NCBI GenBank assembly: GCA_028564925.1
Contig: CM053030.1
Location: 273,245,492 to 273,309,491, forward strand
From: Lithobates sylvaticus
Lineage: Eukaryota > Chordata > Amphibia > Anura > Ranidae
Length of the DNA stretch: 64,000 nt
Direction of reading: 5' to 3'
Each line of letters begins with the position of its first letter. The stretch's first letter is position 1. The position numbers and the translations under genes are program-made. Under the pieces are notes generated by a model. The model was not told where the DNA came from. It saw nothing but the letters and a program-made list of their open reading frames with translations, and did no database searches. Below, in pieces: positions 60,569 through 64,000 of this stretch.

Positions 60569-60571
<3 letters not shown>
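59178..60571 (+). mobile_element. Tc1 family B, 5'-truncated copy, split by a MITE
   Basis: Begins within the transposase and runs to the right TIR (TTTTTTGAGATACTG, ending 60571 before TA). The transposase part (59190-59639) is open to the natural stop: [18 protein letters not shown], then [16 protein letters not shown] with an intact catalytic Glu. It is cleaner than the full-length copy at 47301 but lacks the N-terminal half, so it is inactive. A MITE sits in its 3' UTR. Confidence 0.9.
59801..60518. mobile_element. MITE with TATACTCGAGTATAAGCC-type ends
   Basis: 718 bp flanked by TA (59799-59800, 60519-60520). Left end CCTTATATACTCTAGTATAA; right end CCGTATATACTCGAGTATAA when inverted. 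Inside are two tandem ~190-bp units, each with inverted ends (GGCCCCATATCTCGGGGCC against GGCCCCCAGATACGGGGCCC). No coding capacity. Confidence 0.9.

Positions 60572-60616
<45 letters not shown>
60572..60616. repeat. (TA)n microsatellite
   Basis: About 22 TA units at the Tc1 right flank. Confidence 0.95.
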
Positions 60617-60619
<3 letters not shown>

Positions 60620-60834
60620 GGTCGGAGCCCTCGGTCCTGAAGATATGAAGGAGAAAACATAAACACGCCACAAAACACACAACATAACTAGACCTGAAGT
60701 GTGCCCTGGCCTATCGTAAGGTAAGCCCTGGTGAGCTGAGCCATGAGGCCCGTTCTGCTAGGAGAATAGTTAAGAAAAGGGGGCAAAAGTCTTGGTTTTA
60801 GGGAGGTAATGGTTTATTTTGGTAAAGGCAAATA

Positions 60835-61734
60835 CTACAAGGCAAGGTTGCTGAAAGCCCGGGACATTTCGGTTTGGGGATCGGGAATGTAGCGGGCGAA
60901 GCAGGTGGACTTCCACCCGCCCATCTTCCTGATCACGTGATCCGGGACTCCGTTGCGGGAGGCTGCGGATGCTGCTCCGATGCGAAAGGAATGACCTGAG
61001 AATTGTGCGGGGTCAAGACCTAGGTTGCGAAGGAGGATCCTGACGTGCGTGACAAATTGATTGCTGCTAAGGGGTCTGACCGGGAATGGTAGCAACGGGC
61101 TGTCGGGTGAGGGATCAAGTAGATGTGCCAGTAGCTGATCTAAAACTGCTACGGGGCACCAGGCGTTGAGAGTTTCGAACAGCTTGATGTCAGTGCCTGG
61201 GCCAGTCTGCTGCGTTTTAGATGTTTCTAGGTGCAGGATGAAAAAGGTCTGACGACGTACGAGGTGCCGCCTGCGTAGCGTCTTGCAGCTAGGGCCGGTA
61301 ACTAAAAATTCGCTGGGGCGTAAGAAGCCGTAGAAGGCCAGGTACATGGCTGCCTGGATGACCAGGCTGGGATGAAGGCCGAATGGGGAATGCGAGAGCA
61401 TGATTGACAAGTCACGGAAAATGGCACTGGTTACTGGGAGGCATTTGATGTTGACCTGCGGCTGACTTTTGAGGATGCCGCGCAGGATCGCCTTGACTGC
61501 GTGGGAGGCGAACAAGGATGGCTTGGAAGGGTCTTGTAGAGAAATGAAATGCTGAATACCGGCTAGATGAAGTTTGATGGTGTTGTGCGACAACGCTAGC
61601 TGTGTGTAGCAGTGTGAAATGAAGGCCAGGATATGGTGGAGGTCCCCTGGCGTTCCCCCGTGGCTTGCGTCCAGAAACCGGTGGTACGTCTTCCAAGCAG
61701 CTTGGTAGGCTTTCAGCGTGTTGTGTGACAACAA
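60835..61734 (-). CDS. Tyrosine recombinase of the YR retroelement
   Basis: 299 codons open on -, starting MLSHNTLKAYQAAWKTYHRF. The N-terminal SAM-like core-binding part covers about residues 1-100. The catalytic part follows, with YLAFYGFLRPSEF (first Arg), then SGHSFRIGAASAA (His-x-x-Arg) and MGGWKSTCFARYIP (nucleophile Tyr). The order and spacing are those of DIRS/Ngaro-type recombinases, and length fits the family. In this class the enzyme inserts a circular DNA copy into the genome. It lies 3' of the RNase H end in the element. The frame looks whole; activity is unknown. Confidence 0.85.
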   Translation of the reverse strand: MLSHNTLKAYQAAWKTYHRFLDASHGGTPGDLHHILAFISHCYTQLALSHNTIKLHLAGIQHFISLQDPSKPSLFASHAVKAILRGILKSQPQVNIKCLPVTSAIFRDLSIMLSHSPFGLHPSLVIQAAMYLAFYGFLRPSEFLVTGPSCKTLRRRHLVRRQTFFILHLETSKTQQTGPGTDIKLFETLNAWCPVAVLDQLLAHLLDPSPDSPLLPFPVRPLSSNQFVTHVRILLRNLGLDPAQFSGHSFRIGAASAASRNGVPDHVIRKMGGWKSTCFARYIPDPQTEMSRAFSNLAL

Positions 61735-61772
61735 AAAGTTTATAAGACCGGTGGCGCTGTGAAGGTGGTGAC

Positions 61773-61979
61773 TCAGTGTAGGGTTAGTTGAGACCAGTGA
61801 GGGATAGCAGACATGGTCGGATCGGCTCCGGGTTCCTGCGAAAAGAACGACGGAAAATTAAAGCGGGACAGCGCGTCGGCTGAGGTGTTACATTTGCCCT
61901 GGATGTGGACGCAGAGGACATTGAACTGGTACCGAAGGGACAGTTGAACTAGCCTGCGCAGGAAGGCCATTATGGCCAA
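61773..61979 (-). CDS. RNase H-like C-terminal piece of the YR retroelement
   Basis: 68 codons reading HIQGKCNTSADALSRF, the conserved end of the RNase H domain in DIRS-type pol (the ADALSR motif), followed by a tail leading to the recombinase. Fossil part; no more of pol was recognised in the window. Confidence 0.7.
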   Translation of the reverse strand: MAIMAFLRRLVQLSLRYQFNVLCVHIQGKCNTSADALSRFNFPSFFSQEPGADPTMSAIPHWSQLTLH

Positions 61980-61999
61980 GGACTTGGAACGGCCTTTGT

Positions 62000-62395
62000 T
62001 TATGATGTTGGCTGTGGCGGTGGCGGGGTGGCGGTGGCAGCGGTTGGTAAAGTGGGGGTTACTTGCTGGAGCTCCAAGGTCCCCACTCTGGACTCGACGT
62101 CGGAGACGTTAGTTGATAGGGAGGAGATGAGCGTGTGTAGCTGGGACACTGCCGAGGCGATTGATTGTAGTGATGCCTGAGTGTCTTGTGGGGTTGGTGG
62201 GGATGGGATGGGGAACAGTAGACTGAACAGTTCGGATTTCCTAGCTGTGGCGGGGTAGGGGATATTCCTGCGCCTCAGCTCTGCTGAGAGTCTGGGGATG
62301 ATCCAAGCTCTGAAGGCCTGTGAAATGTTGTCTGCCGAGCCCGCCTCGGGAGGTGATGGGACGGGGGTGAGATCGTCACTGTCGGCCAGAGACAT
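62000..62395 (-). CDS. Gag-like ORF1 piece of the YR retroelement
   Basis: 131 codons starting MSLADSDDLTPVPSPPEAGS. It has a Pro/Ser-rich start, a short helical block IPYPATARKSELFSLLF that looks like a SAP-type motif, and a predicted coiled-coil stretch (ASLQSIASAVSQLHTLISSL). Position between the terminal repeats and pol fits a gag-like protein; sequence similarity is too weak to name it firmly. Confidence 0.5.
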   Translation of the reverse strand: MSLADSDDLTPVPSPPEAGSADNISQAFRAWIIPRLSAELRRRNIPYPATARKSELFSLLFPIPSPPTPQDTQASLQSIASAVSQLHTLISSLSTNVSDVESRVGTLELQQVTPTLPTAATATPPPPQPTS

Positions 62396-62499
62396 GGCGT
62401 CTGCTAGAATAAAAGAGGGGGGGGGGGAATGTATATATATATTTTTTTTTTGAGCTTGTAAAACAGGAGAAAAAAATATATGGGCGTTTTACATAGGTT

Positions 62500-63821
62500 T
62501 GGGAGGAGGGGTGGGGATCAGAGCAGGAAACCGTCTGACAGTATGGGGGGCAATCGGGGATTGCGCGTGAGCGCTGAGTGAGGTTGTTCCTCTGGCCTAT
62601 TAGTAAACTCAAGGGATGCGTGACAACCGAGGTGAGCCAGGAGGTGACTGGCCAGGTAACCAATGCTCGGGTGCCCGTCTGTGTTCGGCACGGACTGGTT
62701 AACCAGAGCCCCCCAGGGCGGTACTGGGGAGAGTGGCTGCTGATTGGTTGCTAAGTAGGAATGTTTTAATCTGTAGTAGTTTGACGTAGGTTCGGTCAGC
62801 TAATACTTGCACTGCCAGCAAGTCATGAGACTAGGTGACCTTGTCTGCGTAGTGAAGGCTTGTGCTTCGAAAACAGAGTGATATGCATAGAAGTATGTGA
62901 CAGTTACTAACGCCTGGCTACTGAGCCAAATCTGCTTTTAATAGATTAGGGGAGGGGGGTGTGAGAACGGAGCAGGATACCGTACGACGGCATGGGGACA
63001 ATCGGGGATTGCGCGTGAGCGCTGAGTGAGATTGTTCCTCTGGACTATTTGGAAACTCAAAGACTGCGTGACAACCGAGGTGAGCCAGGAGGTGACTGGC
63101 CAGGTAACCGATGCTCGGGTGTCCGTCTGTGCTCGGCACGGACTAGTTAACCAGAGCCCCCCAGGGCGGTACTGGGGAGAGTGGCTGCTGATTGGTGGCT
63201 AAGTAGGAATGTTTCGATCTGTAGTAGTTTGACGTAGGTTCGGTCAGCTAATACTTGCACTGCCAGCAAGTCATGAGACTAGGTGACCTTGTCTGCGTAG
63301 TGAAGGCTTGTGCTTCGAAAACAGAGTGATATGCATAGAAGTATGTGACAGTTACTAACGCCTGGCTACTGAGCCAAATCTGCTTTTAATAGATTAGGGG
63401 AGGGGGGTGTGAGAACGGAGCAGGATACCGTACGACGGCATGGGGACAATCGGGGATTGCGCGTGAGCGCTGAGTGAGATTGTTCCTCTGGACTATTTGG
63501 AAACTCAAAGACTGCGTGACAACCGAGGTGAGCCAGGAGGTGACTGGCCAGGTAACCGATGCTCGGGTGTCCGTCTGTGCTCGGCATGGACTAGTTAACC
63601 AGAGCCCCCAGGGCGGTACTGGGGAGAGTGGCTGCTGATTGGTGGCTAAGTAGGAATGTTTCGATCTGTAGTAGTTTGACGTAGGTTCGGTCAGCTAATA
63701 CTTGCACTGCCAGCAAGTCATGAGACTAGGTGACCTTGTCTGCGTAGTGAAGGCTTGTGCTTCGAAAACAAAGTGACATGCATAGAAGTATGTGACGGTT
63801 ACTAACGCCTGGATACTGAGC
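62500..63821 (-). repeat. Tandem ~448-bp terminal repeats of the YR retroelement
   Basis: Three head-to-tail units: about 62500-62940 (diverged at its left edge), 62941-63388 and 63389-63821. The last two have an offset of 448 and differ at only a few sites. Each holds CGGGGATTGCGCGTGAGCGC and ATGAGACTAGGTGACC. The identical 73-codon frames in units 2 and 3 are not genes. Confidence 0.85.
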
Positions 63822-64000
63822 CAAATATGTGCGTGAAACGAGGATATGTAGTGAAAAGGTGTGTAGAGAGAAAGGAAACTAAAAATAACAACAACCTACG
63901 CACCTGCTTGCTGCCCTAGTGCTAGAGTCTCTGTTGGGGTCGAACCTGGTAGACCTGGTACCTACGATAGGGTGACATAAAAATAGTTTAACCAAAAAAA
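63822..64000. other. Sequence beyond the terminal repeats
   Basis: No gene recognised. Contains CCTACGATAGG near 63961, which mirrors CCTATCGTA at 60710. Confidence 0.4.

Larger units (their letters stand above)
60640..64000 (-). mobile_element. Tyrosine-recombinase retroelement (DIRS/Ngaro type), runs off the window
   Basis: Parts seen on -: tandem ~448-bp repeats (62500-63821), a gag-like frame (62000-62395), the end of an RNase H-like region (61773-61979) and a tyrosine recombinase (60835-61734). YR retroelements use the recombinase in place of an integrase and have split or inverted terminal repeats. The near-identity of the tandem repeats suggests a young insertion or recent repeat exchange. 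The body looks broken. The exact left border is unclear; CCTATCGTA at 60710 and its complement at 63963 may be terminal. Confidence 0.7.

Noticed and set aside
62918-63587. Two identical 73-codon frames on -
   Set aside because: They fall at the same place in consecutive 448-bp repeats and carry no recognisable domain; identity comes from repeat youth.

Overview
This 64 kb window looks like intergenic or intronic DNA of an anuran amphibian (frog). The call rests on the mix of elements: Tx1/L1-type LINEs, a CR1 LINE, several Penelope-like elements (PLEs), Tc1 transposons, BED-finger hAT transposons, TTAA-flanked piggyBac-like MITEs and a DIRS/Ngaro-type tyrosine-recombinase retroelement. I found no host protein-coding gene, rRNA, tRNA or CRISPR array. 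Every coding stretch I recognise belongs to a mobile element, and nearly all are decayed. Species cannot be fixed from the sequence alone.

Layout. 1-660: cut-off TTAA MITE. 661-10554: Tx1/L1 LINE on + split by a 5.36 kb PLE insertion (4591-9945, 13-bp target duplication). The PLE holds a MITE (5705-6129) and a fold-back hAT (6214-9141, 8-bp duplication). 10678-13480: second Tx1/L1 on -, split by a PLE (11205-13119). 13481-15493: AT-rich, no gene. 15494-19707: MITE-like element split by a head-to-head palindromic PLE (15634-19453, 17-bp duplication) with a GIY-YIG endonuclease ORF. 19708-22868: PLE RT fragment, then Tc1 remnants. 22880-32262: hAT with BED finger and hATC dimerisation region, split by two MITEs and a CR1 LINE. 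32263-32449: LTR fragment. 32450-39137: third Tx1/L1, with 5' end, poly-A and target duplication, split by a TTAA MITE.

39150-44817: second fold-back hAT copy holding a TTAA MITE, which holds a Tc1, which holds further repeat DNA. 44818-47087: 3' end of an LTR retrotransposon with a 13-residue repeat reading frame. 47088-48929: two Tc1 copies. 49192-58736: a 9.5 kb hAT on - with perfect 8-bp target duplications, carrying a nested hAT (49828-51772) and a Tc1 (55551-57173). It appears to be the coding relative of the fold-back element. 59178-60571: truncated Tc1 split by a MITE. 60640-64000: tyrosine-recombinase retroelement on -, entering tandem 448-bp repeats.

How the parts relate. The window is a stratigraphy of insertions, and at least ten boundaries are exact because the target duplication can be read on both sides. 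The most interesting biology is: hammerhead-ribozyme motifs in the PLE terminal regions; a hAT family whose non-coding derivative is almost entirely one long inverted repeat; hAT genes flanked by tandem arrays; and clusters of NRF1-like palindromes in two unrelated elements. All coordinates and comparisons were made by eye. Identity figures are approximate unless a count is given.
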